64,000 bases of DNA from Couchioplanes caeruleus (lineage in GTDB: Bacteria > Actinomycetota > Actinomycetes > Mycobacteriales > Micromonosporaceae), in NCBI RefSeq assembly GCF_023499255.1, contig NZ_CP092183.1, positions 3,964,501 to 4,028,500 on the forward strand. Direction: 5' to 3'. Below the pieces are notes generated by a model. That model saw only the letters and a list, made by a program, of their open reading frames with translations, made no database searches and was not told the origin of the DNA. Both the position numbers and the translations under genes were made by a program. Shown here piece after piece: positions 1 through 8,646 of this stretch; positions within the stretch are counted from its first letter, which is position 1, and each line of letters starts with the position of its first letter.

Positions 1-4
1 GTGC

Positions 5-739
5 TCAGGGGGCGGCGACGCTGGGTCCCCCGAAGGTGACCGGGACGCCGGGGGAGTACAGCACGCTGGCCGGCGGGCCCGACACCGGCAGGCCCGCCGC
101 TGGGAGCAGGCCGTCGTCGAGGTCGAGCAGGTCCGCCCGGAACAGCGGCCAGCGGGGGTGCTCGTTCGGCAGATGGACCGTACGGCCCCAGGCCCGGGTG
201 TGCAGCCCCCATCGTGCGGTCAGGAAGTGTTCCGTCGGCGTGGGGTCCGGGACGGGTGCTCCGACCCGTACGGAGATGGCGGTTCTGGCTCCGCGCGGCC
301 CGGGCCATCGGCGGCTGCTGGCGTAGCTGAGCACGCCGTCGTTCTTGTGCAACGACATCCGCGACCACTTGTACGGCAGGCGGAGCAGCGCCTGCGCGGT
401 CAGCACGGGCAGCAACCGCTCCGCGTCCAGCGACAGGAACACCACCGCCCGCCGCCCCTGCGAGTCGACGCTGTACAGGCGCACGTTCGTCTCGCAGAAC
501 GTCCCCAGGTACGGGATCCCCGGCCCGCGCCCCGGGCCCAGCTTCACCATCCGGAACCCGATCAGCCCCACGTACGTGACGCCGTCGAGGGTGTCGGGAA
601 CCGTGCCGCGCGGCAGGAACGGCGCCACCGTGGCGGGCGGCACCGGCCAGTGCAGGAAGGTCAGGTCGTGCCAGCTCTGCACCAGCCACGAGCGCCGCAC
701 GGGCCGCATGGTCTCCGGGGTGACGTCCTCGATCCGCAC
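5..739 (-). CDS. DUF2071 (YqjF-like) family protein
   Basis: A 244-residue protein of the DUF2071/YqjF type, whose biochemical role is not established. Family hallmarks visible are the N-terminal RSWLVQSWHDLTFLHWPV stretch, the GLIGFRM segment near residue 60, TFCETNVRLY and the C-terminal VLYSPGVPVTFG motif. The stop is at 5-7. I chose the GTG at 739, preceded by a purine-rich AGGGGGA about 13 nt upstream; the open frame runs further upstream only because the adjacent repeat lacks stops in this frame. A slightly later start (near MRPVRRSW) is possible. No transmembrane segment is seen. It lies alone, with repeat DNA upstream. Confidence 0.8.
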   Translation of the reverse strand: MRIEDVTPETMRPVRRSWLVQSWHDLTFLHWPVPPATVAPFLPRGTVPDTLDGVTYVGLIGFRMVKLGPGRGPGIPYLGTFCETNVRLYSVDSQGRRAVVFLSLDAERLLPVLTAQALLRLPYKWSRMSLHKNDGVLSYASSRRWPGPRGARTAISVRVGAPVPDPTPTEHFLTARWGLHTRAWGRTVHLPNEHPRWPLFRADLLDLDDGLLPAAGLPVSGPPASVLYSPGVPVTFGGPSVAAP

Positions 740-815
740 GCGCCCATCATCCCCCTGTCCTGCCACAACGCCCCGCCGCCTCGGCAGCAGCGTGCCCGCC
801 GCACCGGCCCGGGGT

Positions 816-1020
816 GCCCGGCCAAGCGCCGCCGGACCGCGCCCGGCCAAGCGCCGTCGGACCGCGCCGGGCCAAAGCTCCGCCGGACCGCACCCGGCCA
901 AGCGCCGTCGGACCGCGCCCGGCCATGCTCCGTCGGACCGCGCCCGGCCAAGCTCCGCGAGGCCGCACCCGGCCAAGCTCCGCCGTCGCCGGGACCCCGG
1001 CCAAGCGCCGCCGGGCCGCA
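816..1020. repeat. 25-bp tandem repeat array, about 8 degenerate copies
   Basis: The gap between the DUF2071 gene and the aldo/keto reductase (740-1157) is mostly a tandem array. The word GGCCAAGCGCCG(T/C)CGGACCGC recurs with GGCCA starting at 820, 845, 870, 896, 921, 946, 971 and 999, a period of 25 bp with one 26- and one 28-bp step. Because 25 is not a multiple of three, open frames through it are artefacts. No start signal or promoter was recognised inside. The rest of the gap to 1157 is GC-rich and I see nothing in it. Confidence 0.85.
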
Positions 1021-1157
1021 CCCAGCCGGCGGTGGCGAAGTGCTGAGCCGCCGCCGGGCCGGAGGTCAGCGCCGCGAGTGCAACACCGGCCCGCCGTCCG
1101 GCGACCTCATCGGCGGCGTCGGCCGATCACCGTGGGCGCGCCCGGCCCCCCAAGCCG

Positions 1158-2132
1158 TCAGCGCCCGACCTCGCTCATGTCCGCGTACCGGTCGCCCGCG
1201 GCCGGCCGGATGGCGCTCAGCCGGGCGAGCTGATCCGCGCTGAGCCGCACCCCGTCCGCGGCGGCGTTCTCCTCCAGGCGGGTGACGCGCTTGGTGCCCG
1301 GGATCGGTGCCAGGTCGTCGCCCTGTGCCAGCACCCAGGCCAGCGCGACCTGGGCCGGCGTGGCGCCGGCCTCCGCGGCCACCGCCTGCACCTCGTCGAC
1401 GATGCGCAGGTTCTGCTGGAAGTTGTCGCCCTGGAAACGGGGGTTGTTGCGGCGGAAGTCGTCGGCGTCGAAGTCCTCCGGGGAGCGGATGGCGCCGGTG
1501 AGGAAGCCGCGGCCGAGGGGCGAGTACGGCACGAAGCCGATGCCCAGCGTGCGCAGCGTCGGCAGCACCTCGGTCTCGGGGTCGCGGGTCCACAGTGAGT
1601 ATTCCGACTGCACCGCCGTGATCGGGTGCACGGCGTGGGCCCGGCGGATCGTCCCGGGTGCCGCCTCGGACAGGCCGATGTGGCGGATCTTGCCGGCCTG
1701 CACCAGGTCGGCCAGCGCGCCGACGGTGTCCTCGACCGGCACCTTCGGGTCCATCCGGTGCTGGTAGTACAGGTCGATGTGGTCGGTGCCGAGCCGCTTG
1801 AGCGAGCCCTCGACGGCCGCGCGCGCATTGTCGGGGTGGCCGTCGAGGGTGCGGCCGCCGTCGCCGCCGCGGTGCGAGAGCAGGCCGAACTTGGAGGCGA
1901 TGACGACCTGGTCGCGGCGGCCGGCCAGGGCGCGGCCGACGAGCTCCTCGTTCGTGTACGGGCCGTAGATCTCGGCCGTGTCGAGGAACGTGACGCCCAG
2001 CTCGATCGCCCGGTGGATGGTGCGCATCGACTCGGCGTCGTCGCTGCCGCGGCCGGTGTAGAAGGCCGACATGCCCATGCAACCCAGGCCGATGCGGGAC
2101 ACGTCGAGGCCGGCCAGTGATACCTGCTTCAT
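1158..2132 (-). CDS. Aldo/keto reductase
   Basis: A 324-residue NADPH-dependent aldo/keto reductase with a (beta/alpha)8 barrel, of the YakC/IolS-like group acting on unknown aldehydes or ketones. The catalytic tetrad is visible: Asp in [10 protein letters not shown], Tyr in the same motif, Lys in VIASKFG and His in LYYQHRMD. The C-terminal cofactor loop is represented by [13 protein letters not shown]. It starts at ATG 2132 with a good ribosome site (GAAGGGA) about 6 nt upstream. It is transcribed away from the zinc metallopeptidase gene across a roughly 200-bp divergent promoter region (2133-2335). No partner gene indicates its substrate. Confidence 0.93.
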   Translation of the reverse strand: MKQVSLAGLDVSRIGLGCMGMSAFYTGRGSDDAESMRTIHRAIELGVTFLDTAEIYGPYTNEELVGRALAGRRDQVVIASKFGLLSHRGGDGGRTLDGHPDNARAAVEGSLKRLGTDHIDLYYQHRMDPKVPVEDTVGALADLVQAGKIRHIGLSEAAPGTIRRAHAVHPITAVQSEYSLWTRDPETEVLPTLRTLGIGFVPYSPLGRGFLTGAIRSPEDFDADDFRRNNPRFQGDNFQQNLRIVDEVQAVAAEAGATPAQVALAWVLAQGDDLAPIPGTKRVTRLEENAAADGVRLSADQLARLSAIRPAAGDRYADMSEVGR

Positions 2133-2335
2133 GCGGATTTCCCTTCGTGCTGCCGGACCCGTCGGTCACCCGGGGCGGCCTCGGCGGCGTGTCCCGGAGT
2201 CCCTTCGCAAGCTACGCCCGTGCACCGGGCCGTACCGGGTTGTCCACAGGTGTCCAGCGCCACACCGCTTGATCCGGTGACCGGCTTGCGTCCGTATCGT
2301 GGAGGTAATTGACTGCTGCCCACGGAGGACCCCGC

Positions 2336-3085
2336 ATGCCGGTGCCGCGCCGCAACCGTCTCGTGATCCCGGCGCTCGCCGTGGCGGCCGCGATCACCCT
2401 CGGCTGCGTGGCCGCGCCGCAGGCCCCCGCCGGCCAGGGCGAGCCCGCGGGCCAGCGCAAACCCGCCGCGACGAGGACGGCGGGGACTGCGGACGACCCG
2501 GACATCGACGGCACGGACACCGTGGAGGAGTTCCAGGGCGACGTGGGTGACGCGCGCGAGATCGCCGAGGAGTACTGGCAGAAGCAGTTCAAGCGCTCCG
2601 GCCTGGACTTCGAGCCGATCGCCGGGCTGATCCCGTACGGGGCGAGGAAGCAGGTCGGCTGCGGCGGGCAGGCGCTCGGGCTCAACAACGCGGCGTACTG
2701 CTCGGCGGGGGACTTCATCGCGTACGACGCCGACTGGGCGTTCGCCGCGTTCCGTCAGATCGGCGACGCGTTCATCTTCTACCTGCTCGGCCACGAGTAC
2801 GCCCACGCGATCCAGCGCCGCCTCGGCATCCAGAAGCAGTTCACGATCCAGCAGGAGCTGCAGGCCGACTGCATGGCCGGCGCGTACATCGGTGACATGC
2901 AGAAGGCCGGCCGCCTGCGCCTGGCGGACGGCGACCTGGACGAGCTGGCGGCGGGCCTCGAGGCGGTCGGCGACGACCCGGGGCAGCCGTGGTTCGCCGA
3001 GGGCGCGCACGGGACGGCCCGGCAGCGCACCGCCGCGTTCAACAACGGCTACCGCCGGTCGCTCGCCCCCTGCAAGCTCTCGTAG
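2336..3085 (+). CDS. Secreted neutral zinc metallopeptidase (YpfJ-like)
   Basis: A 249-residue exported protein of the neutral zinc metallopeptidase family (PF04228-like). The N-terminus has a signal peptide (positive MPVPRRNR, then a hydrophobic stretch) ending at ITLGC, which may be a weak lipobox, followed by a Pro/Ala/Gly-rich linker. The active-site motif GHEYAHAIQRR gives HExxH, and the third ligand is probably the Glu of QQELQADCMAG. Two cysteines (VGCGG and AAYCS) could form a disulphide. ATG 2336 follows an ACGGAGGA ribosome site. An upstream in-frame TTG at 2309 lacks proper spacing. Substrate unknown. Confidence 0.88.
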   Translation: MPVPRRNRLVIPALAVAAAITLGCVAAPQAPAGQGEPAGQRKPAATRTAGTADDPDIDGTDTVEEFQGDVGDAREIAEEYWQKQFKRSGLDFEPIAGLIPYGARKQVGCGGQALGLNNAAYCSAGDFIAYDADWAFAAFRQIGDAFIFYLLGHEYAHAIQRRLGIQKQFTIQQELQADCMAGAYIGDMQKAGRLRLADGDLDELAAGLEAVGDDPGQPWFAEGAHGTARQRTAAFNNGYRRSLAPCKLS

Positions 3086-3115
3086 CGGTCGTCACACCGG
3101 GCCGCGTCCGGGCCG

Positions 3116-3841
3116 GTGCCGGGGAAGAATGGGCGGGACGGTTCGGTCCGACGGCGTGGGAGGCCTGTTCTGACATCACGACATCCGGCTGCGGTGCTCT
3201 TCGACATGGACGGCACGCTGGTCGACAGCGAGAAGGTCTGGGACGTCGCGCTGCACGAGCTCGCGGCGCGTGCCGGCGGGAAGCTCTCCGAGCCCGCCCG
3301 GCTGGCGATGATCGGCAGCAGCATGGCCGCGTCGATGCGGATCCTGCGCGAGGACCTGGGCCAGCCCGACCGGGACGAGGCCGCCGACGTCGCCTGGCTG
3401 GAGCACCGCGTCGAGGAGCTGTTCGCCGAGGGGCTGGTGTGGCGTCCCGGCGCGATGGAGCTGCTGCGGGCGGTCCGCGCCGCCGGGCTGCCGACCGCGC
3501 TGGTGACCTCGACCGCGCGCCGGCTCGTCGAGGTCGCGCTGGAGACGCTGGGCCGGGAGAACTTCGACGTGGTGGTCTGCGGCGACGAGGTGCCGGCGCC
3601 CAAGCCCGACCCGGCGCCCTACCGGACCGCCGCCGAGCTGCTCGGCGTGCCGATCGCCGACTGCGTGGCGATCGAGGATTCGCCGACGGGGTCGGCCAGC
3701 GCGCTCGCCTCCGGCGCCGCGGTGCTCGCCGTCCCGGCCGAGCTGGAGCTGCCCCCGGTCGACGGGGTCCATCTGCGCGACACCCTGGTCGGCGTCGACC
3801 CGGCCTACCTGGGAGCCCTGCTGGCCCGCGTCGGCGCTTGA
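3116..3841 (+). CDS. HAD-superfamily phosphatase (beta-phosphoglucomutase-like, subfamily IA)
   Basis: A haloacid-dehalogenase hydrolase with all four motifs: I LFDMDGTLVDSE, II VTSTARR, III PKPDP and IV IEDSPTG. The family dephosphorylates small phospho-metabolites through an aspartyl-phosphate; the substrate is not predictable. The start is uncertain. GTG 3116 gives 241 residues but has no ribosome site, whereas CTG 3170 (giving LTSRHPAAV before motif I) sits 6 nt after a strong GGGAGG and may be the real, non-canonical start. The gene is convergent with the ABC permease across a repeat array and a strong shared hairpin. Confidence 0.88.
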   Translation: MPGKNGRDGSVRRRGRPVLTSRHPAAVLFDMDGTLVDSEKVWDVALHELAARAGGKLSEPARLAMIGSSMAASMRILREDLGQPDRDEAADVAWLEHRVEELFAEGLVWRPGAMELLRAVRAAGLPTALVTSTARRLVEVALETLGRENFDVVVCGDEVPAPKPDPAPYRTAAELLGVPIADCVAIEDSPTGSASALASGAAVLAVPAELELPPVDGVHLRDTLVGVDPAYLGALLARVGA

Positions 3842-3913
3842 GCCCGCGAGACCCGCGCCGGCGTCGGAAGCCGCGGAGAATTCCGCGCCGAGGCGGGCTC
3901 GCGCCGACCCCAC

Positions 3914-4099
3914 GTGAAGCGAAAGCCGGCCTGAGTGAAGCGAATGCCGGCCTGAGTGAAGCGAATGCCGGCCTGAGTGAAGCGAAAGCCGTGCCCTAGG
4001 GGGAGCAAAAGCCGGGCCCTCGAGGGAAGCGAATCCCGAGCTCAGGGAAGCGAAAGCCGGGCTCTCGGGGAAGCGAAGCCTGCGCTCGGGAGAGCGAAA
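3914..4099. repeat. 21-bp tandem repeat array between convergent genes
   Basis: Near-perfect direct repeats GTGAAGCGAA(A/T)GCCGGCCTGA start at 3914, 3935, 3956 and 3977, a period of exactly 21 bp. They decay into GGGAAGCGAA-containing units with period 21-23 up to about 4099, roughly nine units in all. The array fills the gap between the HAD gene (ends 3841) and the ABC permease (stop 4137). It has no spacers and no coding potential that I credit. Confidence 0.9.
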
Positions 4100-4130
4100 G
4101 CCCGCGCCGGTCAGCAGGACCGGCGCGGGC
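4100..4130. terminator. Bidirectional hairpin terminator
   Basis: A perfect 13-bp inverted repeat, GCCCGCGCCGGTC / GACCGGCGCGGGC, with a 5-nt loop (AGCAG). It lies 6 nt beyond the stop of the minus-strand ABC permease and downstream of the plus-strand HAD gene, so it can end both transcripts. There is no strong T tract, which is common in high-GC actinomycetes. Confidence 0.85.
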
Positions 4131-4136
4131 ACCGCG

Positions 4137-6680
4137 TCAGTCGTGCGCGATCGCGCCCAGCACGTTCAGCCGGGCCGCGCGGATCGCCGGCAGGACCGCC
4201 GCGATCACGCCCACCAGCGCTGCCAGCAGCAGGTATGTGCCCATCCGCGTCCAGGGCAGCACCAGTTCCGTGATGCCGTCGCTGTGCAGCGCGCGGGTCA
4301 CCGCCGTCCCCATGCCCGCGCCCACCGTCACGCCGAGCAGCGCGCCGAAGACCGAGATCACCACGGCTTCGACCGTCACCATGCGCATGGTCTGTGCCCG
4401 GCTCAGGCCCACCGCGCGCAGCAGGCCGAGTTCGCGGGTGCGTTCCAGGACCGACAGCGCGAGCGTGTTGACCACGCCCAGCACCGCGATGAGGATGGCC
4501 AGCGCCAGCAGGATCTGGATCATGGTGATGACCGTGTCCAGGGAGGCTGCCTGCTGGTCCACGAACGCGCCGGCGTCGGTCGCCGAGACCTCCGGGCTGT
4601 CCGCCAGCAGGGCTTTGACCTGCGGCAACACGGCCGAGACGGGTACGCCGTCGGCGAGGCGCACGAAGCCCAGCATCGGCTGCGGGACGGCGAAGTCCTT
4701 CGTCGCCGCCGCCGGCAGCAGGATGCTGCCGGGCAGGGCGTCCTCCGGGTACGTGGCCACGATCGTGTAGTCGCGGGCTTCGCCGCGCGACAGCTGCACG
4801 GTGACGCGCGTGCCGGCCTGCCAGCCCTGCTCGGCGGCCTCCGGGGCGCTCACCACCATCTGGTCGTCGTGCAGGGCCGGCAGGGCGGCTCCGTCCCCGT
4901 ACGTCTGGGTGAGCTTCGCGAGGTCGTCGGTGGCGTTCACGTAGTGGCTGCGCCCGTCGATGAGCGCCTGGTCGTTCCACAGGCCGGCTGCCGCGCGTAC
5001 CCCCGGGATCGCCGCGGCCCTGCCCACGACGGCCGGGTCGGACGCCGGAGGCCGGGGTCCGTTCTGATCCCCGCTGATCATGATCTGGGCCTTGAGCACC
5101 CGCGCGGCTTCGGCCCGCAGGCTGCTCTTGGCCGAGTCCATCACCACGGTGACGCCGGTGACGAGCGCGATGCCCACCATCAGGGCGGCCGCGGTGATCG
5201 CCGTGCGGCGCGGGTTGCGGCCCGAGTTGAGCCGGCCCAGCCGGCCCGGCAGCGACCACGAGAACATCCGGCCCAGCAGCGACACCACCGGACGGCTGAT
5301 CAGCGGTGTCAGCAGCGCGACCCCGATGAACGACACGAGCACACCGCCCAGGATCAGCCACAGGACGGCGTCGCCCGCGTCGGCGAACAGCCCGACGCCC
5401 AGCGCGGCGGCGCCGGCGGCCGTGACCGCGCCGCCCGCCACGCTGATCCGGGTCAGCGGCCGGTCGGGCGTGGCGACCTCCTGCATGGCGGCGACCGGGG
5501 CGATCCGGGCCGCCCGCAACGCGGGCAGCACCGCGGCCACCACCGTGACGAGCAGGCCGACCACGAACGAGCTGATCACCGCCGTCAGGGGCACGCCGAC
5601 CGGGGCGAGTTCCAGGCCGCCACCGGCGAACGAGCCGAACAGGTACGCCAGCCCCGCGCCGACGCCGACCCCGGCGGCGAGCCCGAGCACCGCCGCGACG
5701 AGGCCGATCGCGACCGCCTCGACCAGCACGGAGGTGATCACCTGGCGCCGGCTCGCGCCCATCGCCCGGAGCAGGGCGAGTTCCCGGGTGCGCTGCGCGA
5801 CGATGATCGAGAACGTGTTGAGGATCAGGAAGATGCCGACGAACAGCGCCACGCCCGCGAAGCCGAGCAGGATCCGGTTGAAGAAGTTCAACCCTTCCTG
5901 CAGGTCGGCGGCGTTGTCCTGGGCGAGCTGGTCGCCGGTCTTGACGACGTACGCGGAGCCGAGCGCCGCGGCGATGCGGTCCCGCAGCACCTCCGGCGTC
6001 ACGTCGGCGGCGGCCCGTACGCGCACCGAGCTGTACACGCCGGTCCTGCCGAGCATCAGCTTCTGAGCGACCGGCGCGGTGAAGGCGACCTCCTGCACGC
6101 CCCCGAGGCTGTCCCGGTCGCCGCTGTAGCCGTACACGCCGACGAGCGTGAACTGCTTCTTCGGCTGCAGGGTCAGCACGCCGACCTTGTCACCGACCGT
6201 CAGGCCGGCGGCCTCGGCCACGGTGGCGTTCACCGCGATCTCGTCCGCGGCGGACGGTCCGCGGCCCTCGCGGAGCCGCACGAGGTCGTCCTCACCGGTC
6301 CAGGCGACGCCCAGCCGCGGCGGGCCCATGGAGGTCAGGACCTTGCCGTCGCTGCCGATCACGCGGGCGCCGTCGGCCTCCACCAGCCCGGCTGCCTCCC
6401 GTACCCCCGGGACGTTTTTGATCGTGTCGACCGTGCCGGCGGGCAGCGGGGCGCCGACCTGCTCCCCGTCCATCTCCGACACCGCGATCTTGGGCTGGGC
6501 CTCCACCGACACGTCGGTCGTCGAGTACGCGCTGGCGAACACGGCGTCGAACGAGCGGCTCAGCGTGTCGGTGACCACGAACGCGCCCGCCACGAACATG
6601 ACGCCGAGCACGACGGCGAGCCCGGAAAGGATCAGCCTCAGCTTGCGCGCCAGCAGGCTCTTGAGGGTGGCGCGCAGCAT
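4137..6680 (-). CDS. ABC transporter permease, double FtsX domain
   Basis: An 847-residue inner-membrane permease of the FtsX/MacB/LolC type, which moves lipids, peptides or drugs from the outer leaflet using an associated ATPase. It opens with a membrane segment after ARKLRLILSG, followed by a large extracytoplasmic domain. A first FtsX block (around TFSIIVAQRTRELALLRAMG) and a second (around TLALSVLERTRELGLLRAVG) show the typical RTRELxLLRAxG coupling helices. ATG 6680 overlaps the ATPase stop by one base (TGATG), so translation is coupled. Substrate unknown. Confidence 0.92.
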   Translation of the reverse strand: MLRATLKSLLARKLRLILSGLAVVLGVMFVAGAFVVTDTLSRSFDAVFASAYSTTDVSVEAQPKIAVSEMDGEQVGAPLPAGTVDTIKNVPGVREAAGLVEADGARVIGSDGKVLTSMGPPRLGVAWTGEDDLVRLREGRGPSAADEIAVNATVAEAAGLTVGDKVGVLTLQPKKQFTLVGVYGYSGDRDSLGGVQEVAFTAPVAQKLMLGRTGVYSSVRVRAAADVTPEVLRDRIAAALGSAYVVKTGDQLAQDNAADLQEGLNFFNRILLGFAGVALFVGIFLILNTFSIIVAQRTRELALLRAMGASRRQVITSVLVEAVAIGLVAAVLGLAAGVGVGAGLAYLFGSFAGGGLELAPVGVPLTAVISSFVVGLLVTVVAAVLPALRAARIAPVAAMQEVATPDRPLTRISVAGGAVTAAGAAALGVGLFADAGDAVLWLILGGVLVSFIGVALLTPLISRPVVSLLGRMFSWSLPGRLGRLNSGRNPRRTAITAAALMVGIALVTGVTVVMDSAKSSLRAEAARVLKAQIMISGDQNGPRPPASDPAVVGRAAAIPGVRAAAGLWNDQALIDGRSHYVNATDDLAKLTQTYGDGAALPALHDDQMVVSAPEAAEQGWQAGTRVTVQLSRGEARDYTIVATYPEDALPGSILLPAAATKDFAVPQPMLGFVRLADGVPVSAVLPQVKALLADSPEVSATDAGAFVDQQAASLDTVITMIQILLALAILIAVLGVVNTLALSVLERTRELGLLRAVGLSRAQTMRMVTVEAVVISVFGALLGVTVGAGMGTAVTRALHSDGITELVLPWTRMGTYLLLAALVGVIAAVLPAIRAARLNVLGAIAHD

Positions 6681-7447
6681 CAGAGCATCACCGGCTCGGC
6701 GTGCGTGTCCAGCCGCTTCATCGTGTCGAGCACGGTCTCGGCGGTCGGCGCGGCCAGCTCGTGGACGATCTGCCCGTCGGCGAGGAACACGACGCGGTCG
6801 GCGTAGCTCGCGGCCACCGGGTCGTGCGTGACCATGATGATCGTCTGCTGGTGCTCGCGCACGCTGGCCCGCAGGAACGACAGCACCTCGGCGCCGGAGC
6901 GCGAGTCCAGGTTGCCGGTCGGCTCGTCGGCGAAGATCACGTCGGGCCGCCCGACCAGTGCCCGCGCGCACGCCACCCGCTGCTGCTGGCCGCCGGACAG
7001 CTGGCTGGGCCGGTGGCTCAGCCGGTCCCGCAGCCCGACGGTGTCGATCACGATGTCCCACCACTGCGGGTCCGGCTTGCGCCCGGCGATGTCCAGGGGC
7101 AGCCGGATGTTCTCCTGCGCGCTCAGCGTCGGCAGCAGGTTGAACTGCTGGAAGATGAACCCGACCCGGTTGCGGCGCAGCCGGGTCAGCGCCTTGTCGC
7201 CGAGCTTGCTCAGCTCGGTGTCGCCCACGTGCACGGTGCCCCGGTCCACGGTGTCCAGGCCGGCCAGGCAGTGCATGAGCGTCGACTTGCCGCTGCCCGA
7301 CGGGCCCATGATGGCGGTGAACCGGCCCCGCCGGAACTCGGCGCTCACGCCACGCAGAGCGACGACACGCGCCTCGCCCGAGCCGTAGACCTTCCAGACC
7401 TCGTCGGCCCGTGCGGCCACCGGTTCACCGGCATTCGTCGCTGTCAC
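6680..7447 (-). CDS. ABC transporter ATP-binding protein (MacB/LolD type)
   Basis: A 255-residue ATPase energising the downstream FtsX-type permease. Motifs: Walker A GPSGSGKST, Q-loop FIFQQFNLLP, signature LSGGQQQR, Walker B VIFADEPTGNLD and H-loop MVTHD. The GTG at 7447 (VTATNAGEPV) follows CAGGGGG at ribosome-site distance; the longer open frame upstream has no better start. It ends in a one-base overlap with the permease. The preceding 240 bp carry a short inverted repeat (7629-7642), then the end of the response regulator gene on the same strand, so that regulator may control this exporter. Confidence 0.92.
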   Translation of the reverse strand: MTATNAGEPVAARADEVWKVYGSGEARVVALRGVSAEFRRGRFTAIMGPSGSGKSTLMHCLAGLDTVDRGTVHVGDTELSKLGDKALTRLRRNRVGFIFQQFNLLPTLSAQENIRLPLDIAGRKPDPQWWDIVIDTVGLRDRLSHRPSQLSGGQQQRVACARALVGRPDVIFADEPTGNLDSRSGAEVLSFLRASVREHQQTIIMVTHDPVAASYADRVVFLADGQIVHELAAPTAETVLDTMKRLDTHAEPVML

Positions 7448-7628
7448 TGTCGCCCCCTGGATCTCGTACGCGATGCGGGGCGCGCCGGGATGGCTGATGA
7501 GGCGCTGCGCCCGCTGGATGTGGTCCGGCCGGGCAGCACGCCCGGCCGGCCCGCTCAGTCTTCCGGCGCGAGGTGGCCCGGGCGTCCGCCTGACGGCGGA
7601 GCGTGACGCGGAGATCCGGCCCGGGGAC

Positions 7629-7642
7629 GTCACCTACGTGAC
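7629..7642. promoter_or_regulatory. Inverted repeat GTCAC-N4-GTGAC upstream of the ABC exporter
   Basis: GTCAC CTAC GTGAC forms a perfect 5+5 dyad in the otherwise non-coding stretch 7448-7688, about 180 bp ahead of the ATPase start and about 47 bp beyond the response regulator stop. It could be a regulator site or a weak hairpin. The remainder of 7448-7688 shows nothing else I can name. Confidence 0.35.
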
Positions 7643-7688
7643 CTCAGGGTTGACCCCGACCCGGCACGCCCGTCCCGCCGGCGCCGGG

Positions 7689-8546
7689 TCAGCCGCCGGG
7701 GCGGACCAGGCCCGTCTCGTACGCCAGCACGACCGCCTGCACCCGGTCCCGCAGCCGCAGCTTTGTGAGCACATGCCCGACGTGGGTCTTCACGGTCGTC
7801 TCGCTGACCGTCAGCGCCCGGGCGATCTCGGCATTCGAGTGGCCCCGGGCGACGTGCACGAGCACTTCGCGTTCCCGCTCGGTGAGGGCGTCCAGCGCGG
7901 GCGCCGCGGCGGTCGCCTCCGCGGCGGGCAGCAGCTCGGCCAGCCGCACCAGCAACCGGTCGAGGATCTTCGGCGCGACGACCGCACCCCCGGCCGCCAC
8001 CGTACGGATGGCCGCGACGAGCTCCTCGGCCCCGGCGTCCTTGCACAGGTACCCGGACGCCCCGGCCGCCACGGCACTGAGCACCTGCTCGTCGGCGTCG
8101 TACGCGGTCAGCACCAGCACCCGCACGGGCAGCCCGGAGCCGGTGATACGCCGCGCGGCGGCCAGCCCGTCGAGGCGCGGCAGCCGCAGGTCCATGACCA
8201 CGACGTCGGGCAGCAGCCGGCGCGCCAGGTCGACGGCCTCGGCGCCGTCCCCGGCCTCCCCGACCACGGCGAGCCCGTCGGCCCCGGCCAGCGCCATCCG
8301 CAGCCCGGCCCGCAACATCGGCTGCTCATCGGCCAGCAACACCCGGACCGTACGCGTCCCGCCCGCCCGGCCGGCACCGTCCGGACCGTTGCTGCCGTGA
8401 CCGCCGTTCGCCGGGCCGGCACTGTCCGGCCCGTTGCTGCCGTGACCGCCGTTCGCCGGGCCGGTGCCTGCCTCCGGACGGGGATCGGCGTGGCGGGCGC
8501 CGGATGCCGGTGCGGAACCGACGTCGTATCCGTTGCGCTGCGGCAC
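7689..8546 (-). CDS. NarL/LuxR-family response regulator with a repetitive N-terminal extension
   Basis: A two-component transcription factor with a receiver domain (acidic pair in LLADEQPM, phospho-acceptor Asp in VVMDLRLP, Thr in VLVLTAYD, Lys in YLCKDAG) and a C-terminal LuxR helix-turn-helix (LTEREREVLVHVARGHSN, then SETTVKTHV). No histidine kinase is adjacent. GTG 8546 has a GGGGAGG ribosome site; GTG 8561 is an alternative. This start gives a low-complexity extension of about 65 residues before the receiver, including a 15-residue tandem duplication (PANGGHGSNGPDSAG). A short form starting near VRVLLADEQ has no ribosome site. It may regulate the ABC exporter downstream. Confidence 0.88.
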   Translation of the reverse strand: MPQRNGYDVGSAPASGARHADPRPEAGTGPANGGHGSNGPDSAGPANGGHGSNGPDGAGRAGGTRTVRVLLADEQPMLRAGLRMALAGADGLAVVGEAGDGAEAVDLARRLLPDVVVMDLRLPRLDGLAAARRITGSGLPVRVLVLTAYDADEQVLSAVAAGASGYLCKDAGAEELVAAIRTVAAGGAVVAPKILDRLLVRLAELLPAAEATAAAPALDALTEREREVLVHVARGHSNAEIARALTVSETTVKTHVGHVLTKLRLRDRVQAVVLAYETGLVRPGG

Positions 8547-8646
8547 CGCGCGCCTCCCCACCCGTGTCCGGCTCCGGCGCTCACCCTAAGCGATCGGCAC
8601 GCCGGGCCGCCGTCCCCGTCTCACCGGAGGGGCTGCCGAGGCGAAG

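Noticed and set aside
740..1080. Upstream extensions of the DUF2071 gene and small ORFs through the 25-bp repeats
   Set aside because: Repeat DNA lacking stops creates apparent frames in several phases with repetitive translations; the 739 start has the only plausible upstream purine tract.
3914..4099. Regular 21-bp repeats considered as a CRISPR array
   Set aside because: Direct tandem units without spacers and no cas genes; also true of the other arrays in the window.
4143..6806. 887-codon plus-strand open frame opposite the ABC permease
   Set aside because: His/Arg/Gln-rich antisense translation typical of GC-rich coding DNA; the minus-strand frame is a clear FtsX permease.
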